A stretch of 64,000 nt of DNA. It comes from Vibrio neptunius. Lineage in GTDB: Bacteria > Pseudomonadota > Gammaproteobacteria > Enterobacterales > Vibrionaceae. Made by a program: the position numbers and the translations under genes. The stretch is taken from the NCBI RefSeq assembly GCF_000967495.1, contig NZ_JXXU01000029.1, positions 17,332 through 81,331 of the forward strand, given 5' to 3'. Below the pieces are notes generated by a model that worked only from the letters and a program-made list of their open reading frames with translations, ran no database searches and was not told where the DNA came from. Positions 54,601 to 63,207 of this stretch are shown piece by piece; position 1 is the stretch's first letter; each line of letters starts with the position of its first letter.

Positions 54601-55535
54601 CGCGATCCCAAGATGGCTCTGGTGCAGTTGATATTATTGATAACAAGTTAGTTTCCGCAATCCGAGATGCAAGACAAGGTAAGGGTTGTATTGAAGAAAT
54701 TTCAGGGCTTTGGCATGAACTAGGCCGGGCAGTATTGCAGCATGATCTCCAATGGATGCCGCATAACAATACGTTTGGCATTACTGAGCCTTTGTGTCGT
54801 TGGGCGTGCTTTGATCGGCCCGAAGAAACAAAGGTTACTGGTGAAATATGGTACGACCCAAAAAGTTGGCAGTTCTTTGCTAAGCGAGCAGCCGGATTGA
54901 TTAAATATAACCCACAGACGCTTTATGAGGTTGTTAATCGACAACCTGCTATTTCGGAATGGTTTAATCGTAAAGGTTTTCGAACGTCGTTTCAGCCGTT
55001 TGCCAACGACATTGAAGAGCAATTTGCATTTCATCCCGTTGTGATTCAGCGAATTTTACAAGGGCGCATTGGTGAGGAAGGTATTCGCGCATTGCTGAGT
55101 GACAAACAGCTAGTCACTAAACAAGACGTCTACAATCATGAGTTGTTTGAATTATATGATTTTGAGATAGCAAACTCGGATGTTTTTGTTGATGCTAAAT
55201 TTTGGTCTATAGCTGCTCTGGAACAGTCAGATGAAGGCTTTGAGCAATGGTTTACTTCTGGTAAACATCCTGAATTTGCGCCTTTGGGATTAATTAAGAA
55301 GCTGGAAAAGATCCGACAAATCCGTGGTGAGAATGCCATTTTGGTAATCGCGAACCTATTGACTGGTGAAGATTGCTCCTTATCGGGCTTTTCTGAAATG
55401 TTGGAGCCAGTAAAAGTTGAGAATGCTTCAATCCTGTTTTTACCAGGTTGTTTGATGAGCGATGGATATCAAATGACGTCTGGCTTTAAGTGGTTTTCGA
55501 AAATAGTTTGGCAGCACAGGGGGGAGCAAGGTTAA
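51654..55535 (+). CDS. DdmD-like SF2 helicase-PD-(D/E)XK nuclease
   Basis: 1,293 residues. N-terminal SF2 helicase: Walker A GPTGGGKS at 41-48, Walker B DEFD at 295-298, motif III-like FALSAT, late motif V/VI region MTQTASATNGINLDYS and QQQVGRIER at 911-919. The C-terminal part has a PD-(D/E)XK-type signature: FELYDFE then SDVFVDAKFW, giving Asp1169, Asp1180 and Lys1182. Helicase plus C-terminal nuclease beside an Argonaute-like gene is the architecture of DdmD of the V. cholerae plasmid-elimination system (about 1,190 residues from memory). Overlaps the next gene by one base (TAATG). Homology to DdmD needs a search; a distinct pAgo-linked system is the alternative. Confidence 0.75.
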   Translation: MSQPIPTSYNQIIAHTIEQALALSVNAKNENAIAGFCQLQGPTGGGKSSSLYRSPDGKIPASLEFIKSKGLQAILVTHRWNILHDIYESATSAKDSSGNPLLVSILYAQDETVVSAVSQRALPHEQGVQKSDLPDPYKAIEDIHGLGAFRSNADKEALVRACHNVSAIARNVEYKKKNPDSMGVLLEREEQELRKLCGFVERTLLGCMSSLEKAARYASKHYGKTHELTEQAKEKLRLFRENKWVRRIFPAIAWHDDKQHLLVLTTQKLFASFYDGKQKVRMSSGQLTGKVVFVDEFDYQADILQTLLAQSQMVQEPPECIGQLLEGGKRLLARMQFVTAEPIPELYSELKQLIAELEEDLTSKGVDLNQSRALVMPLKQYESGVPFEKKYLFRSDHLVTSEPLQLQQKPHGFEVKSHAESDEEAIDVGDFLRVMEKYIRRFSLLLSQFATDESEAYEYLVRLNRLLFDPANDYRPSYYSTALPSLSLFSLPRTRLPELEALSKSNRLPNTQTNMFGLTTWLLTTDEAEADIDPLRIKIKRALLPTTPEGLMVSLSSRNLVFALSATSYIERGIGHFDIRWIESALRYVAQARNPQCTESFLGDSFEQRPEDWFKKPIPYLQTDEDKQLQMAVIRSLVKDKSEKRRSSLKTTIHDFDDAINAPVFQEVKLHLNAAFFEAEQSDYKYEYRQSVLFKLLYVLHLAANEPQHKGHLAFVNSVKYLRKWLICDTAENSRMSADWLEMDRSTTGVLSSFDDVFIPLTANGKPMMICLLNAEAQKREGFEYAYQAAFDSGRTVVVMTQTASATNGINLDYSLPNSQGQMDLTSLFIIESKHFYFSPWDSNDADDEMSHAGFQLRNLEKLVRRSEFSRKQQRQFIMPLMNNSVSKIQELNKLYKGTNDYVKNLAADVQQQVGRIERAWTYVPHVAIHLSDDVAGHLRNYGQLTVCTNNRNWVSNLNNQLIDDLTHSEDALVSNFLALLKTRSQDGSGAVDIIDNKLVSAIRDARQGKGCIEEISGLWHELGRAVLQHDLQWMPHNNTFGITEPLCRWACFDRPEETKVTGEIWYDPKSWQFFAKRAAGLIKYNPQTLYEVVNRQPAISEWFNRKGFRTSFQPFANDIEEQFAFHPVVIQRILQGRIGEEGIRALLSDKQLVTKQDVYNHELFELYDFEIANSDVFVDAKFWSIAALEQSDEGFEQWFTSGKHPEFAPLGLIKKLEKIRQIRGENAILVIANLLTGEDCSLSGFSEMLEPVKVENASILFLPGCLMSDGYQMTSGFKWFSKIVWQHRGEQG

Positions 55536-57955
55536 TGGATAAAAGTAAAGATTTGAGGAAGTTGCCGCTGTCTCATTTGGTTTATCAAAATAGCGAGGTT
55601 GATGCAGAGAAAGCCAACAAATTTGTGGTTTATCACTATCCACTCATCAATAACAACTATCAGTGGAAAGAGAAGAAAGCCTGGGAAGAACGTATTGATG
55701 CCGAGCTAGACAGTAGGCAGTTTGCCTATTTGATGAAAAAAAATGGTAATCAGTTTGGGCTCTATGTTGCTTTACAGAATTCAAATGATGTTCCGCCGTG
55801 TATTTTAGATGCGGAGTCGCAACCTATAACTCCGGTTAGAGTTGAGTATTCACCGGTGTTAAATCCCGTATGGATTCGCTTGATGATGCGCTCATTGCGG
55901 GCTTTTGGTGGTCACTGTAAAGGAGCTTACAGCTTAGGCTGTCCGTTATTGAAAGTAGATAGCTGGTCTGGCGGTGTAAATGCGATCAGCCTAGATTGTA
56001 GAACTCAGCAGCTAAAAGATGGCAATACTACTGAGATTGCTCTTTTTTATACCAATGTTCCATTGAGACCACTATCCAACGACGAAGATATAGATCGTAT
56101 TAAGAAGCCTGTGTGGGTCTATGACAAAAATAAGGTACTCGTCAGGTGGTATCCAGGCAATGAAAGAAAACCGAAAGGAACCTTGTTTAAAGAGATCGGC
56201 AAGAGTAAAAACTCGCGTAAACAGCGTCCGTTTCTGGATCTTTCTACACCAAAGAGATTTGAGCAAAGTTGGCCTATGGTGTTAAAACCTGTGCAAGAGG
56301 AGTTTATCCGTTTTGCGCGTGATTATGGTTTTGAACTTGCGGCTAAAACTTTAAATCTTCAACCGTTGACGTTGAAAACAAAACACAAGGCAAATAAGGC
56401 TAAGTCAACATTCCCAAGTATTGAGATATCCGGCGAAATAAAGGTCATAGACCTAAGAATTAATACTGTAGTTTCTTCTAAAGAAATCTTGGACTTGTTT
56501 AAATTCCTAATTTCACAGAAAGGGGTCTGTGTTTCATGGGATTTACTAGATGGAGTTGCACCAAATGACTTTGAACGGATAGAGCTTGAGCGTTCGGATC
56601 GTGTTTTGATTCTGTTAGACCAAGAGAAGGGTATCGAAGATGATCGTTACCCACTAACCAAGTATCTAGTTGGGCGGTGCGCAGTTCAACATATCAACGT
56701 AAATCCTCATGATGTAACTGGAGACCCTGTTGAAAAAGGGCTGTTAATCGAGTCAAAAAGTGATGAAGACCCAATCAAGCTATATGCTGCACCTGAAGGT
56801 GGTTATTACAGCTACAGATACGACCTTTTGGATAGTAAGACCTACAAAGAAGCGATTATTAGGAAGCTTGAAGTGGTTCTTAAAGAGTTAGAGATTAAAC
56901 GTTTGCTCATTGACGTGGACAGACCCGTCTCGCAGGTTTTGCCATTGCAACGTACTTGCTTAAACGAATCAACCATAGTTATTACTGATGGCTACTTGTT
57001 TACAGTTTCAAACGATAGACCAGTACTAATTCCTTTTGATCCAACAGACGCTGATATGATTTCGAAAGCGAATGACTACTTATCCAATTTCGAAACATCT
57101 GTAGATGACTTGCTAAACTTGATGAATGAGAACTGGCCCTATAGTTACCGGCAGAATGTAGTAATGGATTATTATGGCTCGGAAGTTGATAAACAACGTC
57201 GCTTTGCGGCAAGGATTACTCTTGTTTTGAGTAAGGACGAAGGCGCTCAAGTGTCAATCATGATGCAAGATCCATCATATGACCAAACGAATATACTGCC
57301 ATTAGGTATGGAAGATGCGTTTTCGGACCTAACAAAGAAGCAGAAACCTTATCCATTGTTGGATTGGGTGCTTCCTGATATCGAAGTACTACTCAATATT
57401 GTTAAAGAGTTGAGTGATGATGGCGTGTTATCTAGCCAAAAGACAACAATGCGATTTGAACGTGAGTTACCCGAATTGGTTGAATTGTGGCAAGAGCAAT
57501 TAGTCATGCTCCATCAGAAAAATGAAACGAAGGTAACGTATTATCAGGTGAAGAAAGATGTGGTTCAACGTTGGTTAGATAAACGAGACAAGAAAAGAGA
57601 TACAACAATAAGTGGTAGTTTAGATACTTTGTTATCTCGTTACTTCGATAAGCCTTTAAACGACATTAAACGTTGGATGATTAACATACCTGGCATTCAA
57701 CGCATATGGTACGACAAAGAAAAGGGATATTTCGTTGTTGGTGGATTAGCTTCTCCAAAAGCTCAGTTAATGAAGCAGCCGAGCATCCGGCAATGGCACA
57801 CTTTAAAAGGTGAGTTGAATATTGACCTACTGGTAGGTTTACTCGATGTTGATTGGGTTCGCATGAATCAGCTTGCCGGTAATCCATGTGCGGCAACATT
57901 AGTTAAACGATGGAAAGAGATTAACCGCAATTCAAGAGATGCTATCTTGTTTTGA
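55535..57955 (+). CDS. Argonaute-like (DdmE/pPIWI-type) protein
   Basis: 806 residues from ATG 55535, coupled to the helicase-nuclease gene. Residues 354-390 read like an Argonaute MID domain: SDRVLILLDQEKG, then TKYLVGRC (Lys376) and AVQHINVNPHD (Gln385), recalling the K/Q 5'-phosphate pocket. I could not assign a complete PIWI DEDX tetrad in the following 400 residues, consistent with a catalytically inactive pAgo. DdmE is such an inactive, guide-binding partner (about 690 residues from memory; this one is longer). It probably finds invading plasmid DNA and recruits the helicase-nuclease. Inferred from context and the MID-like segment. Confidence 0.6.
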   Translation: MDKSKDLRKLPLSHLVYQNSEVDAEKANKFVVYHYPLINNNYQWKEKKAWEERIDAELDSRQFAYLMKKNGNQFGLYVALQNSNDVPPCILDAESQPITPVRVEYSPVLNPVWIRLMMRSLRAFGGHCKGAYSLGCPLLKVDSWSGGVNAISLDCRTQQLKDGNTTEIALFYTNVPLRPLSNDEDIDRIKKPVWVYDKNKVLVRWYPGNERKPKGTLFKEIGKSKNSRKQRPFLDLSTPKRFEQSWPMVLKPVQEEFIRFARDYGFELAAKTLNLQPLTLKTKHKANKAKSTFPSIEISGEIKVIDLRINTVVSSKEILDLFKFLISQKGVCVSWDLLDGVAPNDFERIELERSDRVLILLDQEKGIEDDRYPLTKYLVGRCAVQHINVNPHDVTGDPVEKGLLIESKSDEDPIKLYAAPEGGYYSYRYDLLDSKTYKEAIIRKLEVVLKELEIKRLLIDVDRPVSQVLPLQRTCLNESTIVITDGYLFTVSNDRPVLIPFDPTDADMISKANDYLSNFETSVDDLLNLMNENWPYSYRQNVVMDYYGSEVDKQRRFAARITLVLSKDEGAQVSIMMQDPSYDQTNILPLGMEDAFSDLTKKQKPYPLLDWVLPDIEVLLNIVKELSDDGVLSSQKTTMRFERELPELVELWQEQLVMLHQKNETKVTYYQVKKDVVQRWLDKRDKKRDTTISGSLDTLLSRYFDKPLNDIKRWMINIPGIQRIWYDKEKGYFVVGGLASPKAQLMKQPSIRQWHTLKGELNIDLLVGLLDVDWVRMNQLAGNPCAATLVKRWKEINRNSRDAILF

Positions 57956-58020
57956 TAGGTATAGTCGCTAGTTGAATATAGTTAAACAAAAACATCTACT
58001 CCTCTCTATATGTTCTTCAT

Positions 58021-58060
58021 ATACCCCACTAAGCACTAATGCTTAGTGGGGTATATTTTT
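58021..58060 (+). terminator. Strong terminator at end of defence block
   Basis: Perfect 14-bp arms (58021-58034 and 58041-58054) with a 6-nt loop followed by ATTTTTT. It closes the helicase-Argonaute operon. Confidence 0.9.
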
Positions 58061-58090
58061 TGTGTGGGGGATTCGAGTATACATCCAACT

Positions 58091-58115
58091 CCGTACCCCG
58101 AGCCGTACCCAGAGC
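58091..58115 (+). repeat. Right-end 12-nt repeats, likely integrase arm sites
   Basis: CCGTACCCCGAG followed by CCGTACCCAGAG, matching the left-end array at 28755-28779 at 22 of 25 positions and in the same orientation. They lie about 60 bp inside attR. Confidence 0.65.
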
Positions 58116-58148
58116 GATTTTTACTAAAGTAAAAAGCCTTTTAAACCC

Positions 58149-59258
58149 TTATTTAATGAGCTCTAGTAGTATTCCTGCTTCCATATGGTGGGTATAAGGG
58201 AACTGATCAAACAGAGCAAAACGCGTGATGTTGTGTGTTTCGCTTAAAACGTCAAGATTGTCTTTGAGTGTCTCTGGGTTACAGGAGATGTAAAGGATGC
58301 GATCATAGCCTTGAACCATCTTACACGTATCAATATCCATACCTGAGCGAGGAGGGTCGACAAAAATCGTGTTGCAGTTGTAGCTCTTCAAATCGACGCC
58401 CGCGTCTTTTAGGCGGCGAAACTCACGCTTGCCTTCAATTGCCTGAGTAAATTCTTCCGCGGATAGGCGAAGGATTTGGACGTTATCAATGTTATTGGCA
58501 GCAATATTGTATTGCGCAGACTCAACTGATGGTTTGGCCAGTTCGGTTGCCAGTACGCGATTAAAGTTCTGCGCGAGTGCCAGTGAGAAGTTACCGTTAC
58601 CACAATAGAGCTCGAGCAAATCGCCTTGGCTTTCGTTGGTACAGTCGATTGCCCATTCCAGCATCTTTTCAGCTACTTTGCCGTTGGGTTGCGTGAAGCT
58701 GTTCTCGACTTGTTGATAAATGTACGGCTGGCCATTGACGTCGAGTTTTTCAATCACGTAGTCGCGATCCAGAACAATCTTCATTTTACGTGCCCGACCG
58801 ATCAGGTTCAGGTTGAAGCCTTCATCGTTCAGACGTTGCTTGAGCGCTTTTGCGTTCTTCGTCCACTCATCATCCAATTGGCGGTGGTATAGCAGAGATA
58901 CCAAAATCTCACCGCTCAGTGTCGATAGAAAATCCACTTGAAACAGCTTACGACGCAGAGAGTCGTTGTTTTTCATTGCATCAATCAGCAATGGCATCAG
59001 GTCGTTTATCAGACGGCTCGCCGCTGGGAATTGGTCAACACGGTATTTTTCACGCGTTTCCTGATTGAACATGATGTAGTAAAGGTCTTCCCCTTCATGC
59101 CAAACACGGAACTCAGCGCGCATACGATAATGTTGCTCTGGGGACTCAAACACTTCCAGTTCTGGAACGTGGTACGGAGCAAACATCTCATTAAGACGTT
59201 CGACCTTTTCCGCCAGTTGTTCTTGGTAGCGCTGTGGATTTACTTCAAGAGTCGCCAT
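58149..59258 (-). CDS. trmA: tRNA m5U54 methyltransferase
   Basis: 369 residues from ATG 59258 (family N-terminus; an upstream start at 59273 is less likely). SAM motif [21 protein letters not shown] in [10 protein letters not shown], catalytic cysteine in YISCNPETL. Makes 5-methyluridine at tRNA position 54. The last 16 residues ([16 protein letters not shown]) come from the island side of the junction; the original end lies at 28581-28627. The gene therefore stays functional after integration. Confidence 0.95.
   Translation of the reverse strand: MATLEVNPQRYQEQLAEKVERLNEMFAPYHVPELEVFESPEQHYRMRAEFRVWHEGEDLYYIMFNQETREKYRVDQFPAASRLINDLMPLLIDAMKNNDSLRRKLFQVDFLSTLSGEILVSLLYHRQLDDEWTKNAKALKQRLNDEGFNLNLIGRARKMKIVLDRDYVIEKLDVNGQPYIYQQVENSFTQPNGKVAEKMLEWAIDCTNESQGDLLELYCGNGNFSLALAQNFNRVLATELAKPSVESAQYNIAANNIDNVQILRLSAEEFTQAIEGKREFRRLKDAGVDLKSYNCNTIFVDPPRSGMDIDTCKMVQGYDRILYISCNPETLKDNLDVLSETHNITRFALFDQFPYTHHMEAGILLELIK
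58177..58194. repeat. Right attachment repeat (attR)
   Basis: GCTTCCATATGGTGGGTA within the trmA coding sequence, matching attL at 28609-28626 with one difference. Confidence 0.75.
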
Positions 59259-59454
59259 GTTTATTACCTTCAAGTGCTGAGTGCGTTTGTTTTAGGAGCG
59301 CAGATTTTATTCAATATCTGCGACATGTCCAGCTTTGTCAGTCTTCTGTGATCAATATAGTGTGTAAACCCGTTGTCAGGCATTAGTGATAAAGCGGCTG
59401 GTTATATAAAAGCACAATATTGGCTGGACAAAGGAATGACAGCTGAATAACATT

Positions 59455-59645
59455 TGTGCCTAGCTGGTGCTATCTAGAAGTATAGATGGCTGAAAAGGGA
59501 ATCTGGTGTGAATCCAGAACTGACGCGCAGCGGTAAAAGAGAACGAACACTCAACAGACACTGCATAGAGGACTATGTGGGAAGTCGAGTTAGTAGGTGG
59601 TGAAAAATGAGCTCTTAAGTCCGAATACCTGCCAGCAGCTGAGCC
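59455..59645 (+). ncRNA. Cobalamin (AdoCbl) riboswitch
   Basis: The 5' part carries GGGAATCTGGTGTGAATCC and GACGCGCAGCGGTAA, and the 3' part the B12-box-like AGTCCGAATACCTGCC (59618-59633). These are the conserved positions of cobalamin riboswitches. It ends about 60 bp before the btuB start and should repress receptor synthesis when cobalamin is plentiful. Confidence 0.9.
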
Positions 59646-59704
59646 AATCACTGGAAGCAAGTGCTCCAAGCTCGGTAGGATTTACGCGATTTAGGATTAT
59701 AAAA

Positions 59705-61648
59705 ATGAACCGTTCTATTCTGGCGATAGCAGTGGCATCGCTACTTCCTCACGCCTCCCTTTTATACGCCAAAGAGGCCTCAGCTGATGAGACTATGGTG
59801 GTATTAGCTCGAAGTGATTTCAATAATTCAATTGAAGATATACCAGCTAATGTAACTATTATCAGTTCAGAAGATATCGCTGCGAGTGGATCTAAAAGCC
59901 TAGATACCTTGTTGCGTGCTCGAGCTGGCATTCAAATCTCTGATACCAACAGTGGCCCTGCATTTGCGATTAGAGGCTTCACTGGAGGTCAAGCTGCCAA
60001 CAATACTTTGATTTTGGTTGACGGCCGTCGCTTGAATAAACAAGACCTGTCAGCTCCTCAAGTAAGCTCTATATTAATTTCTCAAATTGAGAGGATTGAA
60101 GTTTTGTCCGGCAGTGCTGGTGTGTTGTACGGTGACCAAGCTGTAGGTGGTGTAATCAACATCATTACAAAAGGTGCTTCTGAGGACGGTGGTAGTGTGT
60201 CAGTGAGTGCGGGTAGTTTTGATTCTTATGCTGGTAGTGTGAATGTCTCAAGAAAACTCGATGAACAGTGGTCGCTTTTCGTTAGTGCTAGCCAAGATAA
60301 TACCGATAACTATAGAGACCATAACAAGCGTGAAACCGGGTCTTTGTTAGGACGTATCGGCTATGAACTAGATAAGACGGAGTTTTTTGCAGAAGCAAGT
60401 TACTATGACAATGATAGAGAATATGCTGGTTCGTTAACCGAAGAGCAATACGAACAAGACCCAACTCAAGTTAATCCATCAAATCAAACCGACTATTCTC
60501 ATGAGATAACGAAAGCGCTTCGTACTGGGTATAAGCGAAGCTTAACAGACACTTGGTTATTTGGGACTGATGTTATCTATGACAATACGTCGGGATCAGG
60601 CTCTGCTTGGGGGAGTTCAACAACAAGCTCAAGTAAACAATTAGTAGGCTCAGTTAAGGTTGAAAATCAATTTTCCAATCAGTCTGGTCAAGGAAATGTT
60701 CTGATTGGGTTAGAAGCGGCTGATCGTGACCACTCCTATAAATCTTCCTCTACCAATAGGGCTAACGAACAGCTTACCTACAGCGCTTATGGACAAGTCA
60801 GTTATCCTCTAGTACCTAGATTATCTTTAACGACGGGAGCACGTTATAGTTCAGTTGAAGACAAACTTTTCGATGGTGCAGTTTATCCGAATACTGAAAA
60901 ACTATCAGAAAGCCAAGATGCTTATGAGTTAGGTTTGAATTTCAAAATTAGCGAGACTCAGAGGCTTTACCTACGAGGGGAAACTAACTTTAGATTTGCT
61001 AAGATTGATGAGCAAGCATACACATCTCCAGGTGTGTTAGGTTTGAAGCCACAAACTGGTAATTCTATAGAAGCAGGTTGGGGACTCACAGAAGATGACT
61101 ACAGTGTAAAGATTGATGTTTACAACTTGCAACTTGAAGATGAAATCGTTTTTGATAGTAGTGCACCAACACCTGTAGGGGGGAGCTTTTCTGGCGCTAA
61201 TGTCAATGCGGATGAATCTGAGCGAAATGGTATAAATGTTAGCGGTGACTACTATGTCACTGAAAGTGTGCTCCTAGGTATTGAGTACAGTTTCATTAAC
61301 GCCGAGTTCTCAAGAGGTGACAATAAAGGAAAGGAGCTGCCTTGGGTTTCGCCTCATAGTGGTAGGGCGTATGTCACCTATGATGTCAATTATAATTGGC
61401 AATTCTACGTTGAAGGTGTTTATACGGGTACGAGATATAAGGATGGTGACACCTCAAACAGTGTAGAAAAGCTATCGGCATATTGGCTAAATAATATCGC
61501 TATTAATTACACACAAGATGTTTGGTCAGCTAGCTTACGCTTAGACAATGCATTTGATGAAAAGTATCCTGCTAATGCGAATAACTATGGTGCATATTAC
61601 CCTGGTGATGGTCGTAAAGTAATGATTACGGGCTCTTATCAATTCTAA
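59705..61648 (+). CDS. btuB: TonB-dependent cobalamin receptor BtuB
   Basis: 647 residues. Signal peptide NRSILAIAVASLLPHASLLYA, TonB box-like DETMVVLAR, plug domain (SLDTLLRARAGIQISDTNSGPAFAIRGF, VLYGDQAVGGVINIITKG), and a 22-strand-type barrel ending in YQF as expected for an outer-membrane protein. The cobalamin riboswitch directly upstream makes vitamin B12 uptake the likely role. ATG 59705 is chosen because it gives the signal peptide; the frame is open from 59597. A terminator follows. Confidence 0.9.
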   Translation: MNRSILAIAVASLLPHASLLYAKEASADETMVVLARSDFNNSIEDIPANVTIISSEDIAASGSKSLDTLLRARAGIQISDTNSGPAFAIRGFTGGQAANNTLILVDGRRLNKQDLSAPQVSSILISQIERIEVLSGSAGVLYGDQAVGGVINIITKGASEDGGSVSVSAGSFDSYAGSVNVSRKLDEQWSLFVSASQDNTDNYRDHNKRETGSLLGRIGYELDKTEFFAEASYYDNDREYAGSLTEEQYEQDPTQVNPSNQTDYSHEITKALRTGYKRSLTDTWLFGTDVIYDNTSGSGSAWGSSTTSSSKQLVGSVKVENQFSNQSGQGNVLIGLEAADRDHSYKSSSTNRANEQLTYSAYGQVSYPLVPRLSLTTGARYSSVEDKLFDGAVYPNTEKLSESQDAYELGLNFKISETQRLYLRGETNFRFAKIDEQAYTSPGVLGLKPQTGNSIEAGWGLTEDDYSVKIDVYNLQLEDEIVFDSSAPTPVGGSFSGANVNADESERNGINVSGDYYVTESVLLGIEYSFINAEFSRGDNKGKELPWVSPHSGRAYVTYDVNYNWQFYVEGVYTGTRYKDGDTSNSVEKLSAYWLNNIAINYTQDVWSASLRLDNAFDEKYPANANNYGAYYPGDGRKVMITGSYQF

Positions 61649-61654
61649 TATCTT

Positions 61655-61679
61655 GAAACCGCCTTCGGGCGGTTTTTTC
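61655..61679 (+). terminator. Terminator after btuB
   Basis: GAAACCGCC / GGCGGTTTTT with a TTCG tetraloop and T-run. Confidence 0.9.
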
Positions 61680-61698
61680 TTATCTATAGGCAGTAACA

Positions 61699-62370
61699 AT
61701 GAAAAAGAACGTCATTATCAGTTGGTCGAGCGGAAAGGATTCGACCCTCACTCTAGAAAGGCTAGTCGATAGTGAACACTACAATGTTGTTGGCCTTTAC
61801 ACCACATACGTAAAAGATGAAGTCCCATTCCAAGCTACTCCTATTGAAGTGCTCGATATGCAAGCCGCTTTGCTTAGGTTGCCCCTGATTAAGATTGAAT
61901 TGCTGGAAACATTTCCGCCTAATGACATCTATCAGTCGACCATCATTGAGGCACTAAAGGGTAGTGGACTTGATATTCAGGCTGTGGCTTTTGGTGATAT
62001 GTTCTGCAATGGTATCGAAGCCTATCGCCGCAGTTATATTGAACCCGCTGGTTGGGAGTGTGTTTTTCCACTCATTGGACAAAATAGCCAAGACCTTGCG
62101 AATGAAATCTTAGAGCGTGGTATTAAAACCTTGGTTGTGACGACTGATGGCCAAGCGCTTGCCTCTGCGTATTGCGGGCGATGGTACGACAGAACCTTCA
62201 TTGATTCTCTGCCTAGTGGAGTGGACCCATGCGGTGAAGATGGAGAATTTCATACGTTTGTTACGCAAACCCGTAGCTATAAAGGCAAGATAGAGTTGAG
62301 TTTAACCACCCTTGACGTCATAGAGCGCTTTGCTCATCAACGTTACCAAGCGAAGATATTGCCAAACTGA
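61699..62370 (+). CDS. ATP-PPase superfamily protein (diphthine-ammonia ligase-like)
   Basis: 223 residues. N-terminal PP-loop IISWSSGKDSTLTLERL, and the C-terminal VDPCGEDGEFHTFV segment typical of the Diphthami_syn_2 (DPH6-like) family. Bacteria do not make diphthamide, so its true reaction (adenylation/amidation of an unknown substrate) is open. Its place right after btuB, on the same strand, suggests a cobalamin link; some relatives have been annotated as B12-associated. ATG 61699 follows AGGCAG. Confidence 0.8.
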   Translation: MKKNVIISWSSGKDSTLTLERLVDSEHYNVVGLYTTYVKDEVPFQATPIEVLDMQAALLRLPLIKIELLETFPPNDIYQSTIIEALKGSGLDIQAVAFGDMFCNGIEAYRRSYIEPAGWECVFPLIGQNSQDLANEILERGIKTLVVTTDGQALASAYCGRWYDRTFIDSLPSGVDPCGEDGEFHTFVTQTRSYKGKIELSLTTLDVIERFAHQRYQAKILPN

Positions 62371-62400
62371 TTTGTGTGAGTATGATTGCCACATCGGAAT

Positions 62401-63207
62401 ATGTGGGTATATCAAGTGTCACTACAATCAAAAGTACTAATTTTTGACTCTGGAGTCGGAGGGCTTTCTGTTTTCCAAGAGATAGAGAAAAGGTTCCCTC
62501 AACTTGATTATGTATATTTGTTTGATAACGCAGCCTATCCCTACGGTGAATTGCACCATCACACTTTAGTTTCTCGCGTGGAAGCGTTGGTTTCGCAGTA
62601 TGTCGCTGATCACCAAGTGGATTTGGTGGTGATTGCATGCAATACCGCCAGCACCATTGTACTGCCTTCATTGAGAACTTTGCTCTCCATTCCTGTTGTC
62701 GGTGTCGTGCCTGCGATCAAACCAGCGTCTAATTTAGCGAATAAAGCAGTTGGTCTGATAGCAACGCCTGCGACTGTAACACGTCAGTATACTCAGGAAT
62801 TGATTCGCGACTTCTCGCAAAGCAAACCGGTTGAGCTATTAGGCTCTACTCGACTGGTCGATATGGCAGAGGAAAAGCTTCGTGGTAATCCTGTCTCAAT
62901 TCAAGAGCTGAGCGAAGTACTGTCACCAATTGTCGGTAAAGTCGATGTCGCTGTATTAGGTTGCACGCACTTTCCCCTTATCAAAGAAGAAATACAGAGG
63001 GTGCTGAGTGATCAGGTTGTGCTGGTGGATTCCGGTGAGGCGATTGCTCGTCGAGTGCAAGAATTGTTGAACCTTGAGGATGCTAAAGAAGGACAAGGTC
63101 AGAGGGAAATATTTTCAACAGCTCCCCCTTATGCAGAAGGAGCGTTGAATCTAGCATTACAAAACTTAGGTTTTAGTCCTGTTCAGCTTGAGATTTTGGA
63201 TCATTAG
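62401..63207 (+). CDS. murI: Glutamate racemase
   Basis: About 268 residues. Catalytic residues in [25 protein letters not shown] and GCTHFPLI, the two cysteines of the racemase. Supplies D-glutamate for peptidoglycan. Start is uncertain: ATG 62401 is listed; a GTG at 62416 with GGG upstream is an alternative. It is followed by the rRNA operon leader as in E. coli; its 3' end overlaps the opposing RRM gene by 35 bp. Confidence 0.93.
   Translation: MWVYQVSLQSKVLIFDSGVGGLSVFQEIEKRFPQLDYVYLFDNAAYPYGELHHHTLVSRVEALVSQYVADHQVDLVVIACNTASTIVLPSLRTLLSIPVVGVVPAIKPASNLANKAVGLIATPATVTRQYTQELIRDFSQSKPVELLGSTRLVDMAEEKLRGNPVSIQELSEVLSPIVGKVDVAVLGCTHFPLIKEEIQRVLSDQVVLVDSGEAIARRVQELLNLEDAKEGQGQREIFSTAPPYAEGALNLALQNLGFSPVQLEILDH

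Larger units (their letters stand above)
28609..58194. mobile_element. trmA-inserted genomic island of about 29.6 kb
   Basis: Bounded by an 18-bp direct repeat (one mismatch) at the two trmA ends, with a tyrosine integrase at the left edge. It carries AlpA, three YagK/YfjJ-like genes and a RadC-like gene, a set also found on CP4-57-type islands of E. coli, plus a pyocin-type toxin, TIR pair, type III R-M and a DdmDE-like module. The flanking core genes (fabR-yijD and trmA-btuB-murI) are syntenic with E. coli when the island is removed. No conjugation or capsid genes are seen, so it probably needs outside help to move. Confidence 0.9.

Noticed and set aside
51654..55535. Cas3 or DinG-type CRISPR helicase
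   Set aside because: No other cas genes or repeats nearby, no HD domain; the nuclease signature is C-terminal PD-(D/E)XK and the neighbour is Argonaute-like.
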